Shown piece after piece: positions 12,901 to 24,159 of a DNA stretch of 32,281 nt (its first letter is position 1; each line of letters begins with the position of its first letter). Made by a program: the position numbers and the translations under genes. The stretch is from Poronia punctata. Its lineage: Eukaryota > Ascomycota > Sordariomycetes > Xylariales > Xylariaceae. Where the stretch lies: the NCBI GenBank assembly GCA_022579005.1, contig MU401786.1, positions 1 through 32,281 on the forward strand, written 5' to 3'. The notes beneath the pieces were generated by a model that was not told the origin of the DNA, did not search any database, and worked only from the letters and a program-made list of their open reading frames with translations.

Positions 12901-15205
12901 TGGTCGAGGTCGGTAAAGTAGGCCTGGGCATCTTCACTCGTACTGGTACCCAAACCTTTGAAGTACTTGGACTGCCACTTCTTGAGTTCCAACTTGTGGC
13001 TTTCTTTCCACTGCTCGTATTGGGGCTGGGTGAAGAACGATTTTGACCGGATCGGTTTCTTGGGGTTGGGGCCTTGCCACACCTTTACGATCGGCGTGAT
13101 GAACTCTTGGAAGAAGTCGGGAATCTTTAGCAGGGAAGGGTACTGGACCTGCAGGAAGTTGATGAGAAGACCCTTGATGTGGGTACCGTCGTGATCCTGA
13201 TCCGCCATGATCATCAAGTGGCCGTATCGAAGACTCTTGGTATCGGTGTAGACCTGTTTGTGCTTGAGGCCGAGGAACTGCTTGATGTTCTGAATCTCTT
13301 GGTTCTTGGAGATCTGCTCGATCGAGGCATCTCGGACGTTGAGCATCTTTCCTCGCAACGGGAACACACCGAAACGGTCCGGGTCCAGAATAGCACGGCC
13401 AGCCACAGCCAGACTCTTGGCCGAGTCACCTTCGGTTAGGATCAATGTGCATTCGTGGCCGCGCTTGGTGCCAGCCAAATTGGCGTCGACAAGCTTGCTG
13501 TTGCTGATTCTCGACCGCTTGTTGCCATCGCTCTTTGCGAGCAGTTTATCCGCCTTGGTCTCTGCGAAAGCCATGATATTCGTGATGGCGTCTGTCTGGC
13601 TGATCTTCTTCAAAAACTGTTCCGAGAGCACACATTTGCTGCCAAACGCGCTCACTTTCGTCGTCATCAACTCTTTCGTCTGCGAGTTGAAGGCCGGGTT
13701 GTCGACCAGACAACTGACGAAGACGAAGATGTGGTTACGGATATGATTTGCCTTGAGTGTGTGTCCCTTCTTCTTCTTTGTCAGGGTCTTGAGGAGGGAG
13801 TCGCAGATTTGGTCGGCGATGTAATTCACATGCGGACCACCACTTGTCGTGGCGATCGAGTTGACAAAAGATATCTGCTGAAAACTGCCATCCGAGACAG
13901 CAAAGGCCACTTGCCATCTGGGGTGGCCCTTGGAATCCTCCAAAATAACTGTGGCTGTTGGTTCGGCGCCCTCTTCGGCAGCCCTCTCTTGAGCGATAGA
14001 TTTGGCGTACATTTCACAATACTTGGCCCACGTCATCTTGATCAAGTTGTCGTTCAAAAAGACCTTGACTCCCTTCAGGACGCCGGCCATATCGTACACG
14101 CGTCGGTACAACAGTGATTCGAGGTCCTCGTCGATGCCATCCATGCCAAACTTGACCCAGTCTGGCTTGAAGGTGACTCGAACAAAGTCGGCTGACTTGC
14201 TGCTGGTGATCTTTGCTTTATCCATCTTTGTCATGTTATTCCGCCAAGTCTGCTTGTATCGCTTTCCGTTGGCCGAGTCCTGGCATTCCAAGGTGAACTC
14301 TGTGCTGAACACGTTACAAAGCTTCGCACCGTAACCATTACGGCCACCGACAGTCTTCTTTTCGTCGTCGTCGAAATTCGAGCCGGCCAGCAGATGACCA
14401 AAGACTAGCTCGGGAACGTACACCTTTTCTTTTTCGTGAATTTCCACAGGAAGACCTTTTCCGTTGTTCTCGACCGAGATGTAGCCTTCGGCCCGGTTAA
14501 TGTGGATCTTCATATAATTCATGTTGGGATCCCTCTGCTTATTGTCGGCAGCATTGACCAGGATCTCGTCGAAAATCTTGTACAGACCAGGCACGTAACC
14601 GACTTTAGACCGGTACTCCATCTGCACCGACTCCTTGTTGAATACCCACATGGGCTGTTCTGTCCGTTCGATCGACCCAATGTAGGTGTCAGGACGTTTG
14701 ATGATATGCTCCAGCTGCGTCAGCTTCTGATATGTTTCGGTCGCCGTCTTGGATTTGCCTTTTGGCTTGGTCTCGGCCATGTCATCGAGTACAACACTCT
14801 CATTCTCGAGTTCAGAGAGTGGCTTGCCGCCGGATTTCTTGGGCGCAGGCGCCTTCTTCAGTTTCTTGGCGCTAGGCGGTGTATTGGATAAGTTGGAACC
14901 GAAAACATCATCGTCACTGTCGTCGACACTAGCACGCTTCTTAGGCACGGATTTGGTAGTCTTCAGTGTTGTCTGGACCATCTTCTTAGGGGCGGCCTTT
15001 TTAGCCACTGTCTTGGCTTTGGGTTTCTGGCCCAGATATCAAGTTAGTATTTTAACCACGTAGACGTCGTGTACGCGAGGGGATTCTCAGTTCGCGTATG
15101 ATGGCTATAGTATGGAAGAGAAATTTAACATACGGGCTCAGGGGAGAACGCGTCAGAGACATTCTCAATGTTGTCGAAGACCGAATCTTCGATGTCCGAG
15201 TCCAT
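9930..15205 (-). CDS. TOP2: DNA topoisomerase II
   Basis: Type IIA topoisomerase: ATP-dependent passage of one duplex through another in the nucleus, needed for chromosome segregation and supercoil relief. The model has four exons, 15205-15134, 15026-11712, 11649-11362 and 11285-9930, with introns of 107, 62 and 76 nt, all phase 0 with GT-AG ends, giving 1676 aa. Visible motifs: GHKL ATPase with DEILVNAADN (about 177-186) and the GRNGYGAKL loop (about 252-260); QTK loop (473-475); TOPRIM EGDSAKSL (556-563), PLRGKMLNV (about 580) and DQDHDG (633-638); catalytic Tyr in SARYIFT at about 894. The last ~385 residues are a low-complexity K/A/D/S tail with repeated acidic runs, the usual regulatory C-terminal domain. 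The start is the ATG opening MDSDIEDSVFD, which a 24-codon first exon joins to the basic N-terminus. No in-frame ATG opens exon 2 before the conserved region, which supports the extra exon. Confidence 0.96.
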
Positions 15206-18200
15206 GGTGACTAATTAAGGCGCTTATTGAACGAGGGGACAGGTAAGATAACGAAGATCAAGGGTCGGTCGAAAGAAAAGGATATTGCAATTGACCTGAA
15301 TTGCATAAGATAGTTGAAGAAATGTAAAGATTATGAGCAGTATCGAATCTGCGGATAGTTGTAAGACAGGCCGTCAACAACAACAAAAAAATCTTAGCGA
15401 GGGGTGAGGCGTGGTGACGGTTGCTGCCAGGGAATGTTGTTTTGGGTAGACGTGCTATTGTAAACAAAAAGTCGGGGGTCGCGTTTCAACTGGTTGATAG
15501 CCCGCCTGAGGGGCCTTACCAATCCATGCACACACTGTGTGTGTACTTGTATGTACTAAGCCTTGCTATCTGTATATAGTGCATCCCTACCTTTAGTGCT
15601 AAAAGAGTAAGTAGTGAGTATGAATTGCCACAGTGCGTTGAATCACGGTGCGCTAGGTACATAGGTAATACGAGTACAGGGAAATAGTAGGTACATGTAG
15701 GTAGGTACATGTAGGTAGGTACCTAACCTACGATATACACCTAATTTACTCGTACATGCTTTATTTGGAGTGTACACGTAGATAAACCCCAGCTGGTGAG
15801 ACTGTCAATAGGTCAAGATGTGTTACCTACTTGTACGTACGTGTATAAACAGGATATACTCGTAACCAGTCAGTGCCAGTTAATCTAACCTACATGACCA
15901 CCGTTTACTGATGCCAACTTAGGTTATCTGGAGATGCCCGCGTATACATGTCAATATCCGACCTTCTATCTAGGTAAGATGTATAAATTCAGATTTCTAG
16001 AACACTTTCAAGATATATGTATATAAAATATTTACATAGGGCACAGTAACTCAGATACATCTGCTCTGCTCTACTACGCGTACATTTGTGTCAGGTACCC
16101 AATATACCTAGGTATACTCGAATATGCGTCCAGAAAGTGTAAATGATAGAGTATGTCTTTAGCCGCAACCTCCCTTCTCGGTGCCATATTGTTAGTGGTG
16201 TATTGTGTACATACAGTACCTACACCCAGCAGGTAATGCGCCAGCCTGCGTCCTCAGTCTTGTCACTTGTGCTGTATACGTTTGCGAACAGGTAATGCCG
16301 AATACCGGTCGCTTGCCAGCCAAGGTAAAAACCAGTTTTATCTCTTATTTTTGTTGCGACCTATGCTTCCTTACCCACATGCAGGTACGATATTACAAGT
16401 ATCTGCCTGCTTTACCTTGCGCGGATGTACCAAATGGTGCGCGCACAAGAAGTCAGCATAGTCCCGTTCCCTTTGGAGCACGGTGTTGCCTTGTTTTCTA
16501 CGTATACTTTGTACGTATACAAGTATGAGTGTATATGCCCATGTGATTAGATGGTCGTTTAAAAATAACATCACTGCTCCATATTGGCTTTTCTTAATCG
16601 ACCTGGAATGCTACAAGCATAAGGATGCCGTCTATCTTCAGTACACATGCACACGCCCCTTATATTTCTACAATGTCAAGGTGTATGTATGTCCTAGATG
16701 TGTGTAGATTGTGTGAACTGATTGGCTCGTGAAGGATGACTTGCATACATGTACGTATGTCCGCCCTTGCATATACACTAGTTTAGTATGTCCAGTACCT
16801 CTTACAGTAGTGTGAGAGTGGCGGATCGTGCGCTGGGTGCATGCATTTCCCTCGATCGTAAAAGATACAAGCAGTCGCCAGGGTATAAAGGTGCTAGGTA
16901 TTGTCGACGTGCTACACTCAAGTGAACGAGACCTTGAGAAGACACATTCTCAGGTATGTAGTTATCCGAGATGCTCTACGCCCGCTTCATATCTTCGCGG
17001 CTAAGGGAGGGAGATGGATATGCAATGTGTCCGCAACTTGCGGACCGCAAGGGGCCTCCGGACGCGTGTATTTCACCACGGCGAAGTCAAAGCACCTCAG
17101 GCAGGAAGCAAGTCAAGACAAAAGGCAGACCTCGAGCCAACGCAACAGGAGCAATGTGTTTGAGGCCTACTCTTGGCCGAACATGAACGCGTATCTTATC
17201 TTCCCTGAAAGTGGTAGAGATCAGGGCAGTCACTGCGGACGGATCAGACAACCGAATCGAAGTGCCGGCATGCATCCGTAATCGTTTCTTGTCGGTCTTG
17301 GGAGAGGACTATCTTCCAGCCACTCGCCTACGATCCCGGAATTCTGAGAATGACTGGCCCGCGTTGCCAGCATTTCAACGGTCAGGGTTGAACAGCAGCT
17401 CGTCCTACCAGAAACACATGGCCGTGTCATGCAGCTGGGGCCGTTTATTGCAAAGCGATTGGTGAATAATTCTCCGCTATTGGTGCTTGTGTAACGGTAA
17501 CTGCCAGCAACGTTATCCAAAATGAAAAGATACTTCTGCTAAGAGAACATTACCCGCAAATCTTGCCAAGGTATGTATATAACCGTCTATAATCAAGTTT
17601 AGCATTTGTACCGCTATATACTGAGCATGAGGATCACCAGCCCTCGAAACTGCTCGTGCTATCTCTGCCATCTCGTGTTCTGTTTGTCACCTGCAGAGAA
17701 CAGAGACGGCATATGACTAGAGACGGTCGTGGGGAACTGGTGCCCCGGCTGGAAATATATAGACTAACCTCTCACCAAACGTGGACAGGTTTCACAGGTC
17801 CGAGGCACGGCTACATTTAGATCCAAACCGGGTACGAACGGCCACCGGTCTGGTCCTCAGTCGATAACGGCCTTCTCTAGTTACCAGACTCTACCATTGT
17901 GTCTTACTCATACCTGGCACGGCAGCTGGGATAGTCCTCCTAAGATCCCGTATGATGGAACCGGTGGGGTATGTATCTTTCTCCTTCCCCTCTGACTGAC
18001 TGTGTGCAAATCCCAAGCCACGGGCCAGGAGATTTTGATTGCGTGCCGCTGTTATTGCACAGAACAAAATAAGCTTGATCTTCTGTCCATCTGACGCGTT
18101 AGTCATCAAGAGCTCAGTCATGATAGACCAGCCTCATGATGATGGACTTCATTTCTTGTGTTATGTGAGCTAGTTGCCCCCACCCGTCATATCCGTCTGG
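15206..18200. other. Long intergenic region, TOP2-proximal part
   Basis: This is the TOP2 upstream region. Open frames are short (at most about 126 codons), lack recognisable domains and overlap on both strands, so none is called as a gene. Positions 15655-15730 carry repeated GTAGGTAGGTACAT words, and related TAGGTA/TACCTA words recur near 15820 and 16105. A gene with many short exons and no recognisable domain cannot be excluded. Confidence 0.55.
15655..15735. repeat. TAGGTA/TACCTA-rich cluster
   Basis: A short cluster of imperfect direct repeats built on GTAGGTAGGTACATGTAG. It ends in an inverted form at GGTACCTAACCTA. The same word family occurs near 16105, near 31807-31825 and in the microsatellite at the right edge of the window. 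It looks like a genome-wide low-complexity motif rather than a locus-specific site. Confidence 0.6.
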
Positions 18201-20201
18201 CTTTGTGTTCACCACGCCATACTCCCTCCCCCGGGGGGCTATGGCGCTTACAGTGCCTTGTCGGCATGCCGCAGTATTCTACATGTCGAGCAACGCGATG
18301 CGCTGAGAGACAAGTAACAGGGGTTTAGTGACTCGAGGATCTCGCCCGCGGCCAGGATTGAGGCTACGTAAGGGGTGTTTAAGGGGTAAAAAATGACCCG
18401 GGCCAGCATTGCGCTTCGGTAAACTTTGTCAATTCAGAATGCATATGTTGTTCTTCTGCCATTATTGTCTCGAACGCTGTCACTATACTCGCTGTGAGAC
18501 CTTCATTTCCTTCCAGGCCCACACTTCCTTGCCGCAAGCTAGCCCGCCGTTCTTAAGCTCACCAAGTTCTATGGTGCGCTGGTGCTCCGTATTCCCAGAA
18601 GAACAATCAAAATGATTTTGTTTTCAGAATGGGTAAGTTCCGTCATTGTGCTGCCTATGACCGTTCCCAGGACCGCCTCCCCGAGCTTGCGTACCTAAAG
18701 TAGGCACACACATACATAACGCACACACTTCTTTCCGGGAAAACATGGGCATATTAGTTGGTACAGAAAGGTCTCCGCTTGTAGCGCAGGAAGGTGGCAT
18801 GCCCAACAACGTCACAGAAACTTCAAGTAGCCAACTAACTTCTACATATTCAAGAGTTTTTGTTAGGCTACATTGAAGCATCGAGCCTACCCGCCGGCTT
18901 GTTCAAATGTGCATGCCGGCTATGCAGAGAGCCCTTCCGGAAGCATCAAGAATAATCTCCTTGGCGGTCAAGCCTAACTAAAGCTTAAGTAATCGTCTCG
19001 TTTTCTTTCAACTTTGGTAGGTACGGTACATGTAGGGAACACGTCGTGGTTACTAGTCACCGGGGCGTCCCTTCCCTTACACCCCTAATCTCTACCTGCT
19101 CCCCACCCGTCGCCGCTCTCGGTGGGAGGCATAGGTACACGTGTGTCGAGTCAAGCAGATATTCTTTCTTATTTCCTTCTGTGATCTATCTTCTGTCCGT
19201 AGCGGTTCTCTTTGTTCTCCTACCCTCACCAGACCGTCTAGGCCTGTGGCTAGTACGGCAGAATATGCAGCTTGCCGACATGTTAGTTCTATCGACACTG
19301 TTCTCAGCCATCCAAGCAGCCCCAGTCCCTGTTTGGGTTCTCCTCTAGGTTAGAGTGTATTTGCTGGACCAAACCCATTTGTTGTCTGTTCTGCCAGTTC
19401 CGCCGCGTCATGCACTCAACTGTAATCGCCCTTTTTGCGACTTGGCTCTTTGCCTGGTGTTATGTAATGAAACTTGCCTAACCTCGACGCTGTGCCCTGG
19501 ACCCCGCAGATCTATTTGGGTTGATCTCCTGTACTATCACTTTTTTTTTTATCGGTTCTATCTGTCTTTTCTGGTCTCTTTATGCTCGCGCGGGGATTGA
19601 CTCCCGGCGTTCGAGTTTTCAGCCAAGTGACCGTGGTACGTTGTTCCCGATACGGCCTCTTGAAAGCATCGCCTACTCACTGTGACTTGGATCCGGTACT
19701 GACCTCGCCGTGACTCTTGGACTATGAGATGGTGAAGATGTTTGGATTCTACGGAGGTCACCCCCTATCATTTCGTGGCTTTGAACTCGGATATTACTCA
19801 AGAGGCGGTGGGCATTTGCACACAAACGAGTTTTCTCTACTATCACAGGCCGATTCCAAGACAGCGTCGACAAAGAGAGGGTTTCTTCGGATATCCTCAG
19901 CCATACCGCCATATTGGACACCGCTTGATGTGCTGTTGTAGGTACAGCTGCATGACTACGGGCAGTCCGAAGAGAAAACAACCTCGGCCTGCTTGTAACA
20001 ACAGCGGCTCGCCGGATTGCAAAGCTAGACCGCGGAAGACTGTCTGTTTGCTCACGTTCACATACATCTCGGCAATCCTCCCGACTCATATCGGACCGTT
20101 GTTGCCAGTCTTGCCTTGAATTATCAGCCTCTCCTATTTCTTATCCCTTTGTACTTTCTTACACTCTCTCGGACTCTACTATCTACAACCGACTGGATAC
20201 C
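18201..20201 (+). promoter_or_regulatory. Probable promoter and long leader of the APSES gene
   Basis: About 2 kb immediately upstream of the APSES start codon with no recognisable protein gene. From about 19000 the plus strand becomes pyrimidine-rich, including a poly-T stretch near 19540-19550 and several TTCTTTC or CTTTTCTGG-like tracts, a common style of fungal promoters and 5' leaders. Several short plus-strand open frames lie here (19046-19348, 19355-19600, 19717-19941, 19742-20119) and have no recognisable domain. If transcription starts this far upstream, some would be upstream ORFs. No transcription start can be placed from sequence alone. Confidence 0.4.
18371..18387 (+). promoter_or_regulatory. 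Paired AGGGGT (STRE-like) elements
   Basis: Two AGGGGT hexamers at 18371-18376 and 18382-18387, 11 bp apart, about one helical turn. AGGGG is the stress response element core bound by Msn2/4-type zinc fingers in yeast. They lie about 1.8 kb upstream of the APSES gene start. The functional role is inferred, and a pair of 5-mers can occur by chance. Confidence 0.25.
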
Positions 20202-22024
20202 ATGCTCCCTCTCTCGTCACTCTTGAACCCTGCCCCTGGCGGGGATAGGTCCCCGGGCAATCCTGCAACGACACCGCCGCCGGCCGCCAACTCATACCAG
20301 GCTTTGTCTCCAGGGCCATCTTCGACTCCTAGGCAGAAGATAGCCAGAGATGCGGTTGTATTCGTCAAGAGCAAGCCAAAGGGGAAGGTCAACTTCAAGC
20401 CGTACGAGGAGCTTGACCAGGTGACACAGCGCCAGGTGGAGAAGTTCAAGGTTTTCCCACTGGGGGAGATCCAAGAATACCCGCGCCATATACCCTATAA
20501 TAGTAGCAAAAAAGAGTTTTACGAGAAGACGGGGCGAAAGGGGTTTGAAGGTAAAGTCTACTCTAGGTCCGAATCAGAATATTACGAACCGGAATCATCT
20601 TATTGACGTGAAAAATGTAATAGTCTTCCAATACATCTTCAAAACCCCTCGCGACGAGACCGAGTATGTCGTGATGTGGGACTACAACATCGGCCTCGTT
20701 CGCATGACACCCTTTTTCAAATGCTGCAAATACCCTAAAGTAAGCTGGACATTCCCCCCAAATCCATTATTCCCCATGTTTACTTACGACGATAGACGGC
20801 GCCAGCAAGGATGCTGCAAGCAAACCCCGGTCTGGACGAGATATCGCACAGTATCACAGGGGGTTCAATCATGGCCCAAGGTAAGTTGTACACATCAAGA
20901 ACAGCACATACATACTGCAGGAAGAGAGCTAATATCTGGACTAAGGCTACTGGATGCCATATCAATGTGCAAAAGCCGTCTGCGCGACGTTCTGCCACAG
21001 TATCGCCGGTGCCTTGATACCAATATTTGGACCAGCCTTCCCGGACCTGTGTACGGCGCCGGAAAACACTCGCATGATCATCGCCCCCACCATCATCGCA
21101 CAATCCAGAGACGAAGCCGGTTACTTTAGGCGCCTGTATGGCACTACAACTGATATTGATATCGAGGATAGAGACGAGGGCGGCAACACTAGTCGCGGGC
21201 GAGAAAACCATGGCTTTGAGCGACCAGACGACTACGACAGTAGGAAGTATCATAAAGAAAAGAAATATACTCCGAGGCCTGATGGTAACATTAGCCCCTT
21301 TATGGCGAACGGCGATAGCGAAATATTACCCGCGCCGGACCGCAACAACATGCCTCACGAGTATCGTCACTACCAACGCCTCCGCTCGCCACCACCTTCC
21401 ACGGCGCCTCTTCGCCCAAACCCAAACCGTATCAGCAACGTCCATAGCAGCGGTTGGACTCCAGCCAACCATCAAGCGCCTATGGCTTCGCGCGAGGAAC
21501 ATCATACACTGGGTCCTAGTCCCTGGTTGAGCGCGGTACCACGCACCAAAGCAACGGCCCACATACGATACCCACCAATGAGCACAAGGAAACGTCATTG
21601 GGGGAATAACGACGACGACCTCCAGCAACAGAGCCGTCCGCACGCCAACTCCCAGCCTCCGAGACTCACTCCGAATGGCCGACTCCCCTTACCTACGGCC
21701 AAAGCCCGTTATACGCTTCCGCCCGGCTCCTCATACCACCAACGAGCCCCTCCACTTGTGCAACCCAATGACATCCAGACTATGAACGACGAATCAGATC
21801 CCAGGGCAGAAGACGAGAGAACAGCCGGAGCGGGCTCGGACAAGAATGCCGCAATGGCCTTAATGAATCTGAGTATGAATTGCCGACCACTCTCGGAACA
21901 AACCGGAAGAGAATATAGATCCTATGTCCCCCGCCCCCATCAAGGTCTTGTGGCGGACGGCTACGAAGCGGGTGGTGATCTGCCGTCTCGGTGGGAAAAG
22001 AGAACCCGGTCCAATTCGATGTGA
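20202..22024 (+). CDS. APSES-type HTH DNA-binding protein (XBP1-like)
   Basis: Predicted nuclear transcription regulator of the KilA-N/APSES class. Exons are 20202-20550, 20624-20739, 20796-20880 and 20946-22024, with introns of 73, 56 and 65 nt and GT-AG ends, giving 542 aa. A Pro/Ser-rich N-terminus (1-45) precedes the DNA-binding region (about 45-235). That region runs through [42 protein letters not shown] and a [17 protein letters not shown] helix corresponding to the APSES 'G-W-V-P-x-x-x-A' core. The frame passes cleanly through all four junctions within this conserved domain, which is the main evidence for the gene model. The remaining ~300 residues are hydrophilic and rich in Pro, Arg, Asn and His, probably disordered. 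No ankyrin repeats are seen, so it is not an SBF/MBF subunit (Swi4, Swi6, Mbp1). I call it XBP1-like from the divergent domain; the target genes are unknown. Confidence 0.85.
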
Positions 22025-22357
22025 AAAAGAGCCATGTCTTAACGTCAACGCATTGATTCTATTTTTGGATACCTTTGCCTAGTTATTATCTAATTAGCTA
22101 GTTGGGGTGAACATCAGTCGGCGCTAGCGAGTTGATTAACATGTTATAGGAAGCTATTTTCCCCCTGCAATTCGGTGCTATTGTTGCTGAAATGTGCTGC
22201 TCGTCCTCTTACCGCAAGAAACACTGGGTAGGTACAGATACCCGAGGTCCTACGTGATAGTATTTCTTGCAAAAGATAGGTGGTGCATCCCAACGTCATT
22301 TTCCAAATGGAGGACATGTGGAATTCAATAATTTGATTTCCCGATCGATCTCCTATA
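22025..22357. other. Convergent 3' intergenic region
   Basis: The spacer between the stop codons of the converging APSES and CNS1 genes. It must hold both 3' untranslated regions and polyadenylation signals. No ORF or RNA gene is seen. Confidence 0.7.
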
Positions 22358-23683
22358 TCAACCTCCTTTCACAGCCGCCTTCTTCATCTTGAACTCATCA
22401 ACCCACGAAGCAGCCTGCGCTTTGGGGAGGACGAAGATCTTGACAATATCATCGACAACCTCTACCTTCCCACCAGAAAGAACCTTGAGCAACGGCACCT
22501 TCTTCCCAACCTTGACTAGCCCACCCGCAACGGTCTCCATATAACATTCGACCCCTGCGACCGTGTACGCGCCCTCGCGGTCCCAGGGCAGCGGAAACAC
22601 ATAAGACAGATGCTCGGCAAGGGTCTGGGTCTCCTCAAACCCCTTGATGAAATCCGACTCGAGATGAATAGGGTACAACAGGACGGTGGGGAAAGCGAGC
22701 GTGCTAGCGGCATCGTCCGGGTCGGGAACCAATCTGACGGCGGCATCCTCCATCTCAGGCGGCTGCGCCGTCTCGCGCGTACGGATCTGTCGCGCCCTCA
22801 ATGCTGTCTTTAGAAGCGTTTCACGCCGCTTTTCGCGCGCCACTCTCTCTGCTTCGCGCCGCGCCACGGCATCCGCTTCCGTCGCTTTCTTCACGATATC
22901 GTCGACCAAGGCTAGCAACGCGGCGTTTTTCTCGTCGAGAGCTAAACCTGCTGCGCACGCCTCGTCTGCTTCGCTGACTCGTCCCACGGCGAGGAAGGCG
23001 CGCGCGGAGCGGTAGTACGCTTTTATGTTGCGCGGGTTCAGACGGAGGGCCGCGGACCCGTCGAGCCAGCATGAGCGGTAGTTCTTGAGTTCGAGGTGAC
23101 AGGCTGCGCGGTTGACATAGAGAGATTCCAGTGTTGCTCTTTGTTGGCGGATTTCTTCCTCTATTTCTTCTTTACTCATCGTACTCTGCTCTTTCTCTTT
23201 CTCCATTTCCTTCTTTCTCTCACTCTCCGAGACTGGCCGGTCTCGAAACGACGGCGGCTGGGGAGCTTTGCGCTTGCGCTCTTCCGCAGCAAGTATCAAC
23301 ACGCCTTTGGTGTAGAACTCCTTTGCGTCGACCCACCGTCGCTCGCGGAAACACTCGTTTCCGCGCTCCTTGAAGTCGGTCGCGTTTTCCAAGGGCGTGC
23401 CTTCGTACGCGAGAGCTTTGAATGCTTCCGTCTCGTCATTTTCTTCTAATTCTGTCATGAAGAATGGCGTTCTTTTGAGCTCCGCTACCACCTCGTCTAC
23501 TGTCTTCTTTCCCGTCATTGAGCGGCCTGGTGAGAGTTCTGGGAACATGGCTGGCGCCGCTGGCAACGCGGCATCTTCTGGTTGCGATTTCTCTGTTGAT
23601 GTCCCTTCTGGTGTTGTCTGTGAGGGCTGAGATTGTGATTTGAGGTCCTCTGCGACCTCGTCGCTGACTTCTGTTACGCGCAT
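22358..23683 (-). CDS. CNS1: Hsp70/Hsp90 co-chaperone (TPR protein)
   Basis: Cns1/TTC4 family: a cytosolic TPR co-chaperone that binds the C-termini of Hsp90 and Hsp70 and is essential in yeast, where it is linked to translation elongation factor 2 folding. A single uninterrupted exon encodes 441 aa (yeast Cns1 is 385). Signatures: TPFFMTELEE (72-81) and EAFKALAYEGTP (86-97), the conserved family N-terminus. TPR helices follow at ATDFKERGNECF (101-112), LYVNRAACHLELKNY (188-202) and NIKAYYRSARAFLAVGR (219-235). The Hsp90 carboxylate-clamp residues K106, N109, N191, K221 and R225 appear present. The C-terminal part (about 310-441) fits the TTC4/Cns1 wheel domain. A charged insertion rich in Lys, Glu and Arg (about 132-186) separates TPR1 from TPR2 and accounts for much of the extra length. 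The first ATG fits the family. Confidence 0.93.
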   Translation of the reverse strand: MRVTEVSDEVAEDLKSQSQPSQTTPEGTSTEKSQPEDAALPAAPAMFPELSPGRSMTGKKTVDEVVAELKRTPFFMTELEENDETEAFKALAYEGTPLENATDFKERGNECFRERRWVDAKEFYTKGVLILAAEERKRKAPQPPSFRDRPVSESERKKEMEKEKEQSTMSKEEIEEEIRQQRATLESLYVNRAACHLELKNYRSCWLDGSAALRLNPRNIKAYYRSARAFLAVGRVSEADEACAAGLALDEKNAALLALVDDIVKKATEADAVARREAERVAREKRRETLLKTALRARQIRTRETAQPPEMEDAAVRLVPDPDDAASTLAFPTVLLYPIHLESDFIKGFEETQTLAEHLSYVFPLPWDREGAYTVAGVECYMETVAGGLVKVGKKVPLLKVLSGGKVEVVDDIVKIFVLPKAQAASWVDEFKMKKAAVKGG

Positions 23684-24159
23684 CTTGAGCCAGCCACAAT
23701 TTATGTCGTAATATATTTGGAGCTCTTGATATTTTCACAAGCAGTTTTGTATCTTAAAAATGACGAACCAATTAGTTGTTTTTCTGAGCGTTGATGATAC
23801 TCGTCTCATAACCGGTCGCATTGCTTGCTTGCTCATAGCCAAGTATTTCGAATTTGCCGGAAAGATGGTGGGGGCGGGGGCACGACGTCAGAAAACCCTT
23901 ATAACCCAATTTAGACACTAAAACGTGATCTTGGAACGGGCGTCGCGTCGCGCGCGCAAACACTCGAGAGCAGTTAGAAATTGGTTTATACTGTAAACTA
24001 CCTAGTAGAAATGATGACGATTGCACTCTAGATATCTCGCAGGTACTTAGTCTTAAAAAGGCCACATAGACAGAACTGAGAATGCTAGACCTAGTCTAAT
24101 TACCTACCATCACTTTCTTTAGTAGGTATCTTTCGGAGGTATTGTAGAATCTAGGTAGG
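23684..24159. other. Intergenic: CNS1 upstream / HIS5 3' flank
   Basis: This contains the CNS1 promoter side and the HIS5 3' end. A 97-codon minus-strand open frame (23772-24065) has no recognisable motif and is judged chance. The HIS5 3' flank contains a TAGGTA-type word near 24150. Confidence 0.6.

Noticed and set aside
12534..14117. Plus-strand frames up to 220 codons within the TOP2 core
   Set aside because: They are antisense to the highly conserved TOP2 catalytic region; they are codon-usage shadows.
15150..15156. ACGCGT (MCB-type) word near the TOP2 start
   Set aside because: It lies inside the first coding exon, not in the promoter, and is explained by codons.
16901..17281. 126-codon plus-strand open frame
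   Set aside because: It has no recognisable domain, no clear splice partners, and overlapping open frames on the other strand; not enough to call a gene.
21326..21643. Minus-strand open frame opposite the APSES tail
   Set aside because: It lies entirely antisense to the coding exon and is compositionally explained by it.
23772..24065. 97-codon minus-strand open frame between CNS1 and HIS5
   Set aside because: It has no domain, signal peptide or conserved motif, and fits chance in the CNS1 upstream region.
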